A stretch of 64,000 nucleotides of DNA from Ctena decussata (GCA_963989385.1 OZ022499.1:76012203-76076202), one strand, 5' to 3'; counted from the stretch's first letter, positions 46,558 to 59,230 are shown. The notes: generated by a model not told the origin, from the sequence alone. Translations and numbers: made by a program.

Positions 46558-47127
46558 TTTGGTGCTGCACCAAATTTATCCAGACTGGCGCCATGGGAAA
46601 CAAGAAAATTATTAGCTGAAAAATGTTATACAGTCTGATGGAGGTAAAACATGAGACCAATATTTTCCGGAAATTGTCGGTGTTCTTTTGGGTGCCACGA
46701 ATTGCCGAATCTGATTCACGACCAGAGAAGCAGTAGTCGAATCAAAGCCTGTCAAATCACATGCACTAACCCTATTAAGTGCAACAAAGATAAGATCTGA
46801 ACGGGGGTAGGGGTGAGGGGAGGGGGCGGGGGGTTGCTGGAGAAATGGCCCGCTTAAGGATTGTTTTGATGTTTTGATTATTCTGACTTCAGATTCGAGT
46901 TGGGAGTACCGTAGTATTGATTTATAGAAAGACCTAAGAGGCATTATGGATTATGATATACAAAATATTTCGTTTATATCCTACACTTTCTGAGATAAAA
47001 TAGACAGTATACGCCTAGGTCATGGAGCGCATTATTAAAACTTTTCCGGGAAATGAACCACCCTAATGGACGAACAAATTTGAAATTAACGTCATAAGGT
47101 ACGAGTCATCTATTATCAGGTGGTGGT
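46558..47127. promoter_or_regulatory. expected seipin promoter and 5' UTR region, no clear element
   Basis: This is upstream of the seipin start codon in gene sense. I see no TATA box or CpG-rich stretch that would place the start site. The TAA at 46576-46578 closes the frame upstream of the chosen ATG. The region is single-copy within the window. Confidence 0.35.
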
Positions 47128-47245
47128 GGTGGGGGGGGGGGGGGGGGGGGGGGGAGGAGGGGTAACCAAAAAGTTTCCGACCCAGTCTCACCAGAATTAT
47201 TTCTCCGTTCCCCAGATAGGTGACAAAAAAATTTATCAACCCATC
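47128..47245 (-). repeat. G-rich dispersed repeat, copy 2
   Basis: A 24-base G run (47131-47154) followed by gtttccgacccagtctcacc and gataggtgacaaaaaaattt; the reverse complement of the layout at 2780-2890. Confidence 0.65.
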
Positions 47246-47869
47246 CTCCAACATTTCTTTCACTTCAAAGCAACTATTGTGCAGAAAATGCTTTTCATAC
47301 ATTCACCACCAACTATTTGCAGAAGCCTTCCGAAACGGAAATCGAATTAAAATGATTTTTAAATAGCATAAATCATTAAGGCTTTTGTTGGAATTTGGAA
47401 GAAATGTCTTCAGCAATGATATAAATAATAACGGTACGAACAGAATGTTCCTTTGGGTATTTTGTCCAATATATCGGATATTCATATGCTTTGCATGTTT
47501 TGCTGTAGTATCATGAACAATTACTGTCAATGTTGAGATGGTTAACACACTCTTTACTGTATGGGATCGAATCACTGGATCGAATTCTGTTAACCTCGGA
47601 TATTACATGTACCCTTTATTTTTCTCAGGTGGTTATTTTGTCAACCTGACTTACAATGAAGTAACTGAAAATGATTTAAGGGAAGGCTTGCTCAGTTTGA
47701 ATAAAATCTGGTACAGTATGTCAATGCAAACGGAGGGTCTATTGTACAAGCGATGTATAGTTATGGGAGCGATATTAACGAGGTTTGAGCGAAAAGTTTC
47801 GAGCTTAACAATGAGGATACCGAACATCTCCGGCCACGAATTATTTTTCAAAATTATCCCCTTTCTGTT

Positions 47870-47965
47870 CAAGTTAAGTTAAGTCAAGTAAATTTTATTT
47901 CAAGTAGGCACACTTGTACAAAATAAATAACACCAGCTCCCAGGAGCTTTTTCAACCGACAAACA
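47870..47965 (-). mobile_element. possible LINE 3' tail
   Basis: On the - strand: gagctggtgttatttatttt, then gaaataaaatttacttgact ending in short TTAAC-type repeats. A poly(A)-signal-like word near a simple repeat is typical of CR1/L2-type 3' ends. No reverse-transcriptase frame adjoins it. Confidence 0.35.
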
Positions 47966-48154
47966 TGTTAAAAAATATCACAGATTTTATCACACAAATG
48001 CACGATACACATTTTATTTAACAGTTCTGACGGAAGCATTATTTGGAGCTTTATAAAACCCGCCTAGTAAACGTGCTATTCTATCCCAATGGGAAATTAA
48101 AAAAAATCAATCTTCGGCAAACGGACTGCCAAAATACAACAATGCTGTACTATA

Positions 48155-48513
48155 CCGTACACAAGATAATTTTTGCGGTGTTCCGTTTTTCGCGGTATTT
48201 CGCGGTCACTTAGAAACCGCGAATATTAAAATCGCGAAATAATTTCCTGTTTCTTACAAAGTATCTTCTGTAGACACAGTGTTAATATATTTTTTTCTGT
48301 ATGCTTCGGTAATTGCTGGTTCTTTTCACTTGAGTCAGTTCTTTTATTATCCTGCCGCAGGTTAATGAACGAACTGGCTCAAGTGAAAAAGAAGTAGTTT
48401 TGCTTTTCACGCATGTTGCTAACCGCGAAAATTTAAAATCGCGAAAATTAATGTTTATGTTTTTGACCCTTAACCACGAAATTTTGAACCCGCGAAAATT
48501 TCCACGTATACGG
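48155..48513. mobile_element. TA-flanked element with CGCGAAA ends, copy 2
   Basis: Direct copy of 11072-11433 with better ends: CCGTACAC... and ...CGTATACGG between TA dinucleotides. The body matches over most of its length (cgcggtcacttagaaaccg, taatttcctgtttcttacaa, cgcatgttgctaaccg). Confidence 0.88.
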
Positions 48514-48823
48514 TATGTATTTAGAAAACTTTCAAGATTTTTGTGAGAACTCCACATTTCTGTTACTTAATTTAAAGCAAATGGTGTAAACAAATGTGCT
48601 TTTGGTATATACGCTTCAATTTACCAATTTTATTTTAGCTTACTATTTCGGAAGCTTCAGTTTTTAATTTCCACTTGTGAATGGAATTGCGCGTGTATAT
48701 GGACAAAACATGAGGATTAGAACACCCAGCCCTTTAATCTGATTGTTCACACATTCTTCACTATGCAGCGAGCTCGCAATAAGCCCACACTACTAATTTC
48801 TAAATGTTAATGCCGAACAAAGG

Positions 48824-49022
48824 TATGGATGGATGGATGACTTGCGATTTGACGTCCTTTTCAGCATTATTTCAACTATATCAGGACGATGGTACGGTGA
48901 TAATGAAAGGCTGTGCGCAATGGAACCCCGTTTACAGCAGGAACGATTCTCGCCTCCAGCGGGACTCGAACCCGGCCCGCTAGATCAGTAGGCCGGCGCT
49001 TAACCCACTGAGGTACCGAGCC
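48824..49022 (-). mobile_element. tRNA-derived SINE, second family, (CATC)n tail
   Basis: On the - strand, box A TACCTCAGTGG (49005-49015) and box B GGTTCGAGTCC (48962-48972), then cgcctccagc, body, and CATC repeats at 48826-48840. A truncated copy is at 19412-19533. Confidence 0.87.
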
Positions 49023-49310
49023 CCCGCACCCCCACCCCGAACAAAAGTAAATGTAATTTGTATATATATTATATATATACAACAGTCCTGACGAGCTGAG
49101 CGAAACGCGTTGACACTTTTTTGCATAGTTTTATTTTAATAAATCTAAACGTGTAACGTCAAACCTTATTTTATTTATATATAGATAAATAAAATTTATA
49201 TATAGATCATTAAAAATATAGGCATAGCATCCACATTTTTGACTGAGAACGGAAGTATCAGATTGCTGCATTTTACCATAAGCGATTTGGTGTCAGCTTT
49301 TTTCATAGTT

Positions 49311-50147
49311 TTTGTCGCACCTGCTTTAGCAAGGTGCGATATAGGCGTCCGGTTTTCCGTCCGTCCGTCACCCCGTTCGTCCGTCCGTCCGTCCGTTAAC
49401 ATTTACGTCGACCCTAAATTTTAAGTCCATTCAAATGACTTTATATCTGAAACCACATGGTTCTCAAATTTCACATGCTGCATGACCAGACTGCAGAGCT
49501 TCTGAATAACAAAATTCAGCATGGTCCAAAATCCAAGATGGCCGCTTTTACTAAAAAATAGTATAAACAATAAAACCATGTTTTTCTCCAGAACCACTCG
49601 GTATATTTGGCTAAAATTTTATATGGAGCATTAATGGGACATTGGTTTTAAAAATTATCAAAATGAAAAAAATCTGTATCGGAATTAGGTCACAGTGACC
49701 TACTTTCTGTTTACGAGTCCGAGTTTGCAAAAACGGCAATATCTCAAAAAAAACTTGAACAGATTTAGGTCAAATTTAGTCAGAATGGTCCTGAAATGGA
49801 GTGCTTTGAAATTTAAGCGAATGGAGACCATCCAAGATGGCCACCAGCCGCCGTTACTAAAAATAGAAAAATATGAAAATGACAATATCTCAAGAGTCCC
49901 TGAATGGAATTGGACTTAATGTGTATCAAAGTGATCCTTGCATGAAGCTGTTTCATGATTTTTTTCAAATTGACCGTCCAAGATAGCAACCATCCACCAT
50001 TACTAAAATAGCAAAAAAACGCGAAAACAATAATATCTCATAAACTACTGAATGGATTTCGACCAAATATGTTTCAAAATGACTTTTATCAAGTTCTTAA
50101 AGTGAAGGTGCAAAACAGGTGCGACATAGCTTTCCGCGGAAGTCTTG
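49311..50147 (-). mobile_element. Helitron-like element, subfamily 4
   Basis: On the - strand it starts CAAGACTTCCGCGGAAAGC (a hairpin), then tatgtcgcacctg, and ends with gcaccttgctaaagcagg, tgcgac. Body phrases ccaagatggcc and gttactaaaaatag are shared with the seipin-intron element although the ends differ. A gtccgtcc tract lies at 49358-49396. Confidence 0.7.
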
Positions 50148-50636
50148 TCTAAATAGTGATTGTGTATTTCAAAACCATGGCCTCTTCTTTTGGTGCCTTT
50201 ATAGGTCTGTGCTAATATATGATTGTTGCCTTTCCGTGGCCGTTTCTATGTTAAGTAAATATGCACACTAGTCGGGCATTCATAACAGGCAACGAAAGCT
50301 AAAATATGCCAACGAAAATTTCTGCAATAAAACTTGATCGTTTTGGCATGCTTTTTAATTTAACTTCAAATTGTTATTCTTACGTACCCAACAGTTTGCT
50401 AGACCTTTATGTCATTCTATTTTTTTCCCGAATGAATTCCGTCTGGTATAAACACAGTGCAAAAATTAGGTTTCTTCACGAATTCGTTACCATGGTCGTT
50501 GTAGCCTCCATTTCTTTTAAGCATTTCATGAATATGCATATCACTCAGATAAACTTTTGATTCCATTTTCATGAGTCGGAAGTCGGATATTTCGTGAAAC
50601 TATACTTCTGAGATGAGAGAAAACATGAGCCGCGAC

Positions 50637-50862
50637 ACGACAAAACCAACAATGTGGTTGTGCGCCCAGCGCACACTCAGATCAGCCTGGGCATCCGCCC
50701 AGTCTGATCAGAGCCTTCGCTGTCCGCATGAAGGTCGCTTAGACCATTAGCTACCCTTTAAGCGCTTGGCGAAGAGTCTGATAAGACTGGGCGGATGCCC
50801 AGGCTGATCTGAGTCTGCGCTTGACGCACAACCACTTTGTTGGTTTTCTCGTGTCGCGGCTC
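50637..50862. mobile_element. palindromic MITE, GAGCCGCGACACG family, copy 6 (clean)
   Basis: gagccgcgacacgacaaaac left and tctcgtgtcgcggctc right; arms pair for about 100 bp. Among the best-preserved copies. Confidence 0.92.
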
Positions 50863-51079
50863 ACATTGTTTCCTGTACCAAGTCTCAGTCGTTGCCTGCT
50901 GTGAAAGCCAGTTCAGTGTGATATTTGTCGCTGATACTGCATTGATTCAACTTGAAACATAATGACTGTAACAGTTGGAAACATCCCAAGCTCTACATGT
51001 ATGTTCTCCCAAACAAGATTTAATACTACATGTATATAGAAAAACTGCGGTACAAATGTATAACTGAGTTTTGACAAGC

Positions 51080-51245
51080 AAAAACTCCTTTACAAACAGA
51101 AAACGCGCAGGTTAGCCTGCAAATCTGCGCAGTCAGGTCGGAGCCTTTGACATTCTCTGACAGCATATATCTACAAGCACCAAACGAAGGCTCTAGCTGG
51201 ACGGCAAGGATTCAAAGGCTGATTTGAGTCTCCGTTGTTTCTGCG
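51080..51245. repeat. palindromic MITE-like repeat, CAAACAGAAAACGCGCAG type
   Basis: caaacagaaaacgcgcaggt left pairs loosely with ctccgttgtttctgcg right; the centre has agcaccaaacgaaggctc. Related sequence at 21400-21575 and 37395-37555. Confidence 0.5.
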
Positions 51246-52117
51246 TGACCCACATCAGCAGCGTAATGCTTGCTGAACATACACGCGGTTGGCTTGGTTG
51301 GTTGGTTGTTTTGGTTTACAAACGGCTCTTTGAGACAGTATTTCAGTATCTATCGAGCCGTCTCCTAAAGAGAGGAGGAAAGAAGAGGGCTATGACAGGG
51401 GAGACAAAAATGACCAAACAAGCCCCACCCGCACCTACTGCAAGTACAGTAGGCATTTGCCCTATTATTATCCAACTTAGTACGACGCCCCGGCACTGAA
51501 ACTTGCTCAGCACCATCGCCCGACCACGACCACCCCTTCCGCACACGGACAATTAGCTATACGGACAGAAATGGCCGCTGAAAGATGTATTAAAGTCGGA
51601 AGCGGATTTATTTCAATAATCTTACCGTTTTACTACTGTAAATAATTTGAGAGAAGGGTCGTTGCCAAATAAAGAAATGGTAAAAAAGTATGTGTCACTG
51701 TGCCACAGTCGCTGAAACAGGTGCCCACTTGCACTTAAAACGCGAAAGTAATGAGACTTCCTGATTTTGCACTTTCATACTGCACTTACGTTATTATGGC
51801 TATGAAATGAAAAAGGGACAAGAATAAACGCGATATATTTTGAAGAAATATATTGAAAAAAATGCCATCCACATTATTGGTTGAATATAGAAAAACAATT
51901 ATTTCTAAAAGTCTACCTTTTTCTTATGCTTCTGCAGCTGACAGAACTGGATACGACACATGTTGAACATTCTAGGGGGTATTGGACGAGTGATGGTTCC
52001 TGCTCACCTGTGCAGTATTGTTAATTGGATAATTTCCCTTAGGAACGGTCTACACTATAATCGACTCGCTTTTTTGTGACAACACATAAGCCTAGCATCC
52101 CCCGAAGGGGAATCCGG

Positions 52118-52186
52118 CGAGAAGTGAACATCCAGATCAGACGCTTCAAACCCGAGGTCTGATCAGGATCTGCACTGTTTGCCTTA
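52118..52186. repeat. short palindromic repeat, GATCAGAC family
   Basis: catccagatcagacgc left; ggtctgatcaggatctgcac and tgtttgcc right. Confidence 0.55.
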
Positions 52187-52189
52187 AAT

Positions 52190-55100
52190 GTTGGAATTTT
52201 TGTAAGAATAATCTAAAATCAGTAATAATAAACTATGTATTTTTTCTTATTTGTAATTTTATTCTATTCTATTTCATTTGTTTATTTATTCACTTACTTA
52301 TTTTTTTTTTTTTTTCCTTTTCTTTGCGAACCTTTGAATTGGTGAATTTGTTTCGCTAGTTCCTATTTAAATTACGCATCCAAAGGAATTCTGACAGGAT
52401 CGGTGGCAATGCATTTCTTAAACGAAGCGACTGAGTTTTCAGCGCCGCAAAAGGCAAAACTCTTAAAGTTTCAGTTTTTGGACTCATGGGGAAGCATGAA
52501 GACATAATGTTAACTTTGAAAAAGATGTATCATTTTAATCCTCAGAATAAAGACTGTCAGAAATAAGGTTATAAAAAAATCAGTATAGCTCGAAATTTTC
52601 AGAAATACGCACTGAAAATGGAAAATTTCGCAATTCTTTTGAATATTCCAGTGAATGTATATGTCAAGATAGGCATGTAATTAAAAAGGCAAGGGAAGCA
52701 AGAAAACTTTAACTTTTTCGAAAAATGAAAACACCTTCGTGTAGGTAATATACCATGCTTTCAGAATATAGGTTATAAAATATTCAAATAATTTGAAAAC
52801 GGTAAGAAAAACATAAAATTATTGATATTCCGTATTCAATTCTATGTAAATTTGATACCCAATATTAGACAGACAAGGCTGTCTAACAGGGGCGATAACA
52901 AAATCGATAATCCAATGCGTCGGTAAAGAATGTTCAGTATGTCTGAAAATCTGAAAGAATATTGAAGGCCGCAGTAAAAAATTCTAAGTTATCCTCAATT
53001 GAGTTACCGCCCCTATCCCAAATGTGTTGATTTTGGCCGCAATTTTTCATTTTATCAAAGGTTATAAGCTGGATTGCATTATGCAAAATTTCTAAGATAT
53101 CCATAATGCCTTTTAATTATTTGATTCCAGAGAAAGTTTGACAAAACTCTCATCATTATTGAAGGCTGTAGAATACAAACAAGTTTCTTATTCGAGTAGG
53201 TCGGTTCAATCTAACAAAATTTCGTTTGTCGCGTCGCAGACGGGTATAATTTCGATATTGTTCCACATTTCACAAGATTTCATAGGTCAAATAACACGTA
53301 TGTCAAAATTTAGCCAATAATATCAAAGGTCATGGAATATTTAATCTTCGTTTTTTCCCGTCGCATGCACTGTGAATACTAGCACTCTGTCATATATTAA
53401 CTCAAAATGTTTCTCTTGTTGGTAATTTTATAATAGAAAACAGACGTAGATCTACTTTTGATTTCTACTTTCGGTTTAATACACGGTTTAAAACAGTGCA
53501 CCATGTTGGTAACTATTTTGAAATCAGGTCAATTTCAAAATTGACCGCAGTCCATTTTTTGAATTCAAAATTGGACACCCAAAATTTGGAATAGGTCATT
53601 GTCGCTAGCCAGTGTCAAAATTACGGTTGCGGGTACCTACCGACATAGCTTACTTGAGTCATATTCAGGAATGTTATTGTCAACTCTTCAACTAGAGACA
53701 TATTACAAAACACACTTCCATTTAATCTGCGACGATTATGAAGTTTTAAAGATTTTTCTTGCTTATAATTCTGTCGAAGTATGGCTCATGTTCCTTCTTT
53801 TGAATGTGAAGGAACTCTTATAGATTTTAATTACACTGCAATGCACTTATTTTACATTTTCCAAGTGTCAGGCAGCCAAAATAATGATGCACATACCGGA
53901 AATAAACGTTCGAGTTGGCGGCCATACTGGAATTTCCTGACTTTAGTACATCTTAGACATGGGCATGTAAAACAGGCGCACGGATAACAAAGTTTTTTTT
54001 CATGTGTTTCCTTATTTCTTTGCTCATGAATGCTGTACGCGTTAATTTGCCGCTTGAATCTGCTTACTTCTGAGTACAGCTATAATATCAGCACTATAGA
54101 ATTAAGTTCAGTTCAGCTCAATTCTCTTATCGACGTTACCCAAGTGGCTCAACGGTACGTAACCATAGTTGCACACACTTGGCGCCGTGTGTCCGCCCAA
54201 TATAGAATTAGGGCAAAATTTTAATTGAATATACTTTTGCATAATTAAATATTCTCATGTTTATAATTAGATGTTCTCTGAGAAACCTTTACTAAGTTTA
54301 TTGGCAATAAGTTTCCTAAAGCATTTGTAAGAGTAAGGTCAAACTGGTCATACTTTATCTAACAAATGTCATGTTTGTGAGACGTTTGTATTGATTGTGC
54401 TAAAGTGCTGTTAAGCCAAGTAATATCCAACAAAATGGGACAATTGTAAATAACATACAGCCAATTTTCAGAACAGCACACACACTAAATATTCAACAAC
54501 AGGTCCTATGTTTGCTTATAAGGCCAGAATACGCTATCAGTGTATGACCGTGTATATAGGCCTACATTTTAAAGCTGTACTAGAAAAAAGGATGGAATAA
54601 AGAAACTCATCCCATTTTGCACCATTTTTTCAAATCACCGATAAGAACTGAGGAAATATTATTATTTGCTTTGTAAATAGGACTGTACTAATGATTGTAT
54701 AGAAGTATAGAAACAAGAAAAAATGTGACCTTACTTATTTGCACGCATTCACATGCCGTCTTTAAAGGCTAGTGAAACGCTTTTCAACATAAGTTGAAAT
54801 GACTGTATTATTTTATCAAGAAGAATGTCGAAAACTGCATGTAAAATTCGAAAGAATTAAAAGTTATGAGATATTTAAATTCTGGTTCAGCACTAATAAG
54901 ATGAAAATATGCAACGGTTTTATGACGTCATTTGAGTAATTCATAGTATTTCCGCTTAAAAAGAGTCGACATATTATAACTTCCTCTCTTGAAATACATT
55001 AAGAATGACAGGTTGCATCTTCTATTGAAAATAATTCAAACATTTTGCATCAGAATATTGTGATTATCACTGCAATCAAATTTATACTATCCAAATTAAG

Positions 55101-55380
55101 CTCTAGAAAAGAAAGAGCGGGCGGGGCTTAAAATCTAAATTGCATTAACGTTGTCAGTAGAGAAATTTTTGATGGGATTTTCAGCACCCTGGTTCTCTTA
55201 CAAAAACCTGCTAATTAAGAATATTTCTGGCATAAGTAAACTGACCAATTAATAGCTCTTTAATAAGTTATTTAAACACAAATTTCAAAGAAAACTGAAT
55301 AGTATCAGTAAACATGTCCATAAAATAGTACTTACACTTTATCTTTTAATATTGAATATTTTTACAAATACACGTTTTCA
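52190..55380. other. no recognised feature
   Basis: AT-rich, apparently single-copy DNA. I find no exon-like stretch with splice borders. The phrase tcaattctcttatcgacgtt at 54118 has a relative at 26266, so a small dispersed repeat is present there. Confidence 0.5.
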
Positions 55381-55435
55381 TAGTTGTTATCGCTGTTTAA
55401 ATTTCTCGTAACGAGGCTAAGGTTTTTTATAGTGT

Positions 55436-57180
55436 TTTTGTTCACTAACTCATATGATTTCAGGCACAGACCCTGTTTGAGGCTTAGGTGTTTTGAAATG
55501 TTTTTGTTCACTTACTCATATGATTTCAGGCACAGACCTTGTTTGAGGCTCAGATGTTTTATCGGGGTATTGTTCTTTTACTCATATGACTTCCGGCACA
55601 GACCTTGTTTGAGGCTCAGCTGTAATATCGTGGTATTGTTCTTTTATTCATATGACTTCAGGCACAGACCTTGTTTGAGGCTCGGATGTTTTATTGTGTT
55701 TTTGTTCACTTGCTTATATTGTATCAGGCACAAAACTTGTTTGGGGCTCAGATGTTTATAGTGGTTTTGTTCACTTACTCATATGATTTCAGGCACAGAC
55801 CTTGTTTGAGGCTCGGATATTTTATAGTGCTTTTGTTCACTTACTCATATGATTTCAGGCACAAACCTTGTTTGAGGCTCAGCTGTTTAATCGTGGTTTT
55901 GTTCACTTACTCATATGATTTCAAGCACAGACCTTGTTTGTGGCTAAGATGTTTTATAGTGTTTAGTTCACTTACTCATATGATTTCAGACACAGACCTC
56001 GTTTGAGGCTCAGGTGTTTTAAAGTGTTTTGTTCACTTACTCATATGATTTCAGACACAGACCTTGTTTGAGGCTAAGATGTTTTATCGTAAATTGGTTC
56101 ACATAATCATAGGATTTCTGGCACAGACTTTGTTTGAGGCTCAGGTGTTTTAAAGTGTTTTGTTCACTTACTCATATGATTTCAGGCACAGACCTTGTTT
56201 GAGGCTCAGATGTTTTATCGGGGTATTGTTCTTTTACTCATATGACTTCCGGCACAGACCTTGTTTGAGGCTCAGCTGTAATATCGTGGTATTGTTCTTT
56301 TATTCATATGACTTCAGGCACAGACCTTGTTTGAGGCTCGGATGTTTTATTGTGTTTTTGTTCACTTGCTTATATTGTATCAGGCACAAAACTTGTTTGG
56401 GGCTCAGATGTTTATAGTGGTTTTGTTCACTTATTCATATGATTTCAGGCACAGACCTTGTTTGAGGCTCGGATATTTTATAGTGCTTTTGTTCACTTAC
56501 TCATATGATTTCAGGCACAAACCTTGTTTGGGGCTCAGACGTTTTATCATGGTTTTGTTCACTTACTCATATGATTTCAGGCTCAGATCTTGTTTTAGGC
56601 TCAGATGTTTTATAGTGGTTCTGTTCACTTACTCATATGATTGCAGGCACAGACCTTGTTTGAGGCTCAGATGTTTTATAGGGTTTAGTTCACTTACTCA
56701 TATGATTTCAGACACAAACCTCGTTTGAGGCTCAGGTTTTTTAAAGTGTTTTGTTCACTTACTCATATGATTTCAGGCACAGACCTTGTTTGAGGTTAAG
56801 ATGTTTTATCGTAATTTGGTTCACTTAATCACAGGATTTCTGGCACAGACTTTGTTTGAGGCTCATACGTTTTATCATGGTTTTCTTCACTTACTCATAT
56901 GATTTCAGGCACAAATCTTGTTTAGGCTCAGATGTTTTATAGTGGTTCTGTTCACTTACTCATATGATTTCAGGCACAGACCTTGTTTGAGGCTCAGATG
57001 TGTTATAGTGGTTTTGTTCACTTACTCATATGATTGCAGGCACAGACTTTGTATGAGGCTCAGATGTTTTATCGTGGTTTTGTTCACTTACTCATATGGT
57101 CTCAGGCATTGACCTTTTTTGAGGCTTAGGTGTTTTATAGTGGTTTTGTTCACTTACTCATATGATTTCAGGCACAGACC
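55436..57180 (+). repeat. 66-bp tandem array, about 26 units
   Basis: Unit: ttcacttactcatatgattt, caggcacagaccttgtttga, ggctcagatgttttatagtg, gttttg. Because 66 is a multiple of three, several stretches stay open in one frame and read FTYSYDFRHRPCLRLRCF per unit. Units of 64-65 bp break that frame, and no start context or splice frame links it to a gene, so I treat it as a minisatellite. Block 55502-55877 is nearly identical to 56157-56533. Confidence 0.93.
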
Positions 57181-57185
57181 TTTAT

Positions 57186-57291
57186 AGATCATCAAAATCT
57201 TGTGCAGTTACGTTAAAATCTAGTCCAGTGACACCAGATAGATCACTAAAATCTTGTGCAGTTACGTTAAAATCTTGTCCAGTAACACCAA
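57186..57291. repeat. 53-bp unit duplicated in tandem
   Basis: Two copies of tagatcaycaaaatcttgtg, cagttacgttaaaatcttgt, ccagtracacca directly at the end of the 66-bp array, with few mismatches. Confidence 0.85.
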
Positions 57292-57530
57292 TCATTTTTT
57301 TATTTTTTTTGTCATTGTTTGTTTAAGAAAAATTGTACAAGCAAATGATCGTGTTTACGGGTTTTCTCATGTATATTTGGAGTTTTCATAGACCACTGGA
57401 GAACTGCTGATCCTAAGGTTATTTTGAAAATGACTAATGGACTCATTGTGGACTCCAGTGTATTAGATAGAGGAGTTTACTAAGCATAAATGGGTTAAAT
57501 TGTTGTAAAAAGCTGCTGTCATTCTCCTGA

Positions 57531-57929
57531 CTTAAAGATACCACAGGGTTTAGTTCATCTACCTCATACTTAGATTGTTATCTCTATACTGACAATGGAA
57601 AGCTTGCTATTAGGCTTTATGACACGAGGGACGACTTCAATTTTCCCATAGTTAACTTCCTATTTTTAAGTAGTAATATTCCTTCGACATCTGCATACGA
57701 AGTTTATGTTTCTCAGCTAGTTCGCTGTGCCAGAGCCTGCTTCAAATATCAAGACTTTGTGGAAAGAGGGAAGCTGCTCATCCGTAAACTGTTGACACAG
57801 GGTTATCATAAAGTAAAGCTTGTGTCGACAGTTAAAAAGTTTTATGGGAAACACCATGACCTCGTTGATCCCTATAATGTGGCCGTTTCTAAACTTATTT
57901 CCGATTTGATGTCCTCAGCCGAAGTTTAG
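57531..57929 (+). pseudogene. retroelement polyprotein fragment, region downstream of reverse transcriptase
   Basis: Open for 133 codons to TAG. It reads SYLDCYLYTDNGKLAIRLYD, TRDDFNFPIVNF, YEVYVSQLVRCARACFKYQD and KLLIRKLLTQGYHKVKLV. These are the familiar closing motifs of a reverse-transcriptase protein common in cnidarian and bivalve genomes. No catalytic YxDD region precedes it, so this is a 5'-truncated fragment with no ATG of its own. The clade is not assigned. Confidence 0.75.
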
Positions 57930-58264
57930 TTAAGCTTTCAAATACCGGACTTTCATTTTCACTGACTTTTTCCACTGATACATAGATATGGCGGGTGTAT
58001 TATAAAAGGCAGGTGATGATTACTACTCGCGAGCACCTGATTACACCTCTATTTTGGGGTCCATATATCTAGAATATTCCGGAATTGTCAATTAAAATAA
58101 CTTACGAGTTCGGACTTATGATTTGGGTACTTCGACCACTTTCATTCAGACAGATCAACAAACGGCTGTTCCTCAAAAAATGAACTGATGATTAGTTTGT
58201 CTGTTTAATACTTTTGTTGGCAACACCATCGACACATTGTATCCATCTGTACACTTTCAGGCGG

Positions 58265-58473
58265 CATAGTTTAAAATCTTGAATAGGGTGGAGTAGAATG
58301 ATATGGAATGGACTTACAGGGATAATTTCCTCCACTTCTGTCCATGGTTTTGGGATGGCACTCATACAGGAAAGATTTTGCTACCTCTGGGAGCAAATTG
58401 TAGCCAGTGGAATATAGATGATCTCATCCATTCTACTCCATTCCACTCCATACCAGGTTTGAAACTATGCCAC
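58265..58473. mobile_element. palindromic MITE-like element, GGAATGG family, copy 2
   Basis: catagtttaaaatcttgaat left and ccaggtttgaaactatgcc right are inverse; gtagaatgatatggaatgg and its inverse lie inside. Same family as 975-1205. Confidence 0.75.
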
Positions 58474-58819
58474 ACCTTCTAATGAAATTTATTAGTCTGG
58501 CTTATTTTGGGATGTTATGTTTATCAAATTAGGTTCAAAAGCAAATAATAATGTCGTCTACATTTTCCCCTCTTTTTACCATGAAGGTTAAAGTTATTTA
58601 GTTTCCGATAAAGACTTCAAGCCCTATGTCTCATTTAGCCGCATTACCCCATCTCTTGCTTGTACTGCACATGTAAAAGTAAAGCAAATCTTATACTATA
58701 TTTCGCCCCCAGAAAACTCATTTTTTCTAAAGTATCTCCGTTTATAGACAAAGTAAACTTATGTTGGGGGTATTTATTTTTCTTAGTTAGAACACAGGAG
58801 TTATTTGGTACACATTTCA

Positions 58820-59230
58820 CAGCCCCGTATCCAGGAGATGGGCTTTAGGGCTTCAGCCCCGCCACCCGGGCCTGGTTAGATTAAAATATATTTTGGGACA
58901 TCTCATTAGAATCGCATCGGCAAGATATCACAAAATATATTTCAAGGGAAAAAAGACATTAGCGAAAATTCTCATCAAATTGATCCTTAGTTATGCCATA
59001 TATTTTCAAGCCCCACTCCCCCTCCCCCCCCCCCCCCTAACCCCACCCCCACACATACATCTCGGCACCTCCCAGCCCCACCAGTTGGTTTAAACAATAT
59101 TTTATTAATCAATTCACATTGTATACTTTACAATCTCAAGTATCAGGATCTCACAGTAAGCCAAAAGCTTATAGTGGCCATCTCCTGACGTCCCCACCAG
59201 TTATCCAGAGCCCCACCAGATCCGGACCTG
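58820..59230. mobile_element. CAGCCCCGGATCCAG element with 5-bp target duplication, copy 2
   Basis: Ends CAGCCCCGTATCCAGG and CCAGATCCGGACCTG, flanked by TTTCA on both sides (58815-58819, 59231-59235). The unfilled site cacatttcattttgat is present at 44065 in the paralogous block. Confidence 0.95.
59087..59191 (-). mobile_element. 105-bp insertion with 11-bp target duplication, retroposon-like tail
   Basis: Flanked by ccccaccagtt on both sides (59076-59086, 59192-59202) inside the preceding element. On the - strand it ends aattgattaataaaatattg, an AATAAA-containing 3' end. Likely a very short 5'-truncated retrotransposon end. Confidence 0.7.

Noticed and set aside
47538..47882. 114-codon plus-strand frame
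   Set aside because: No recognisable motif, overlapping an equally long antisense frame, and it lacks exon-type neighbours. Left as chance.
48962..49015. A functional tRNA gene
   Set aside because: Same reasoning: tRNA-derived SINE head with body and CATC tail, and a truncated copy elsewhere.
55384..57112. A repetitive protein gene (SYDFRHRPCLRLRC repeats)
   Set aside because: Frame is lost where units are 64 or 65 bp, no splice or promoter context, and between-unit differences do not spare codons. Better explained as a minisatellite.
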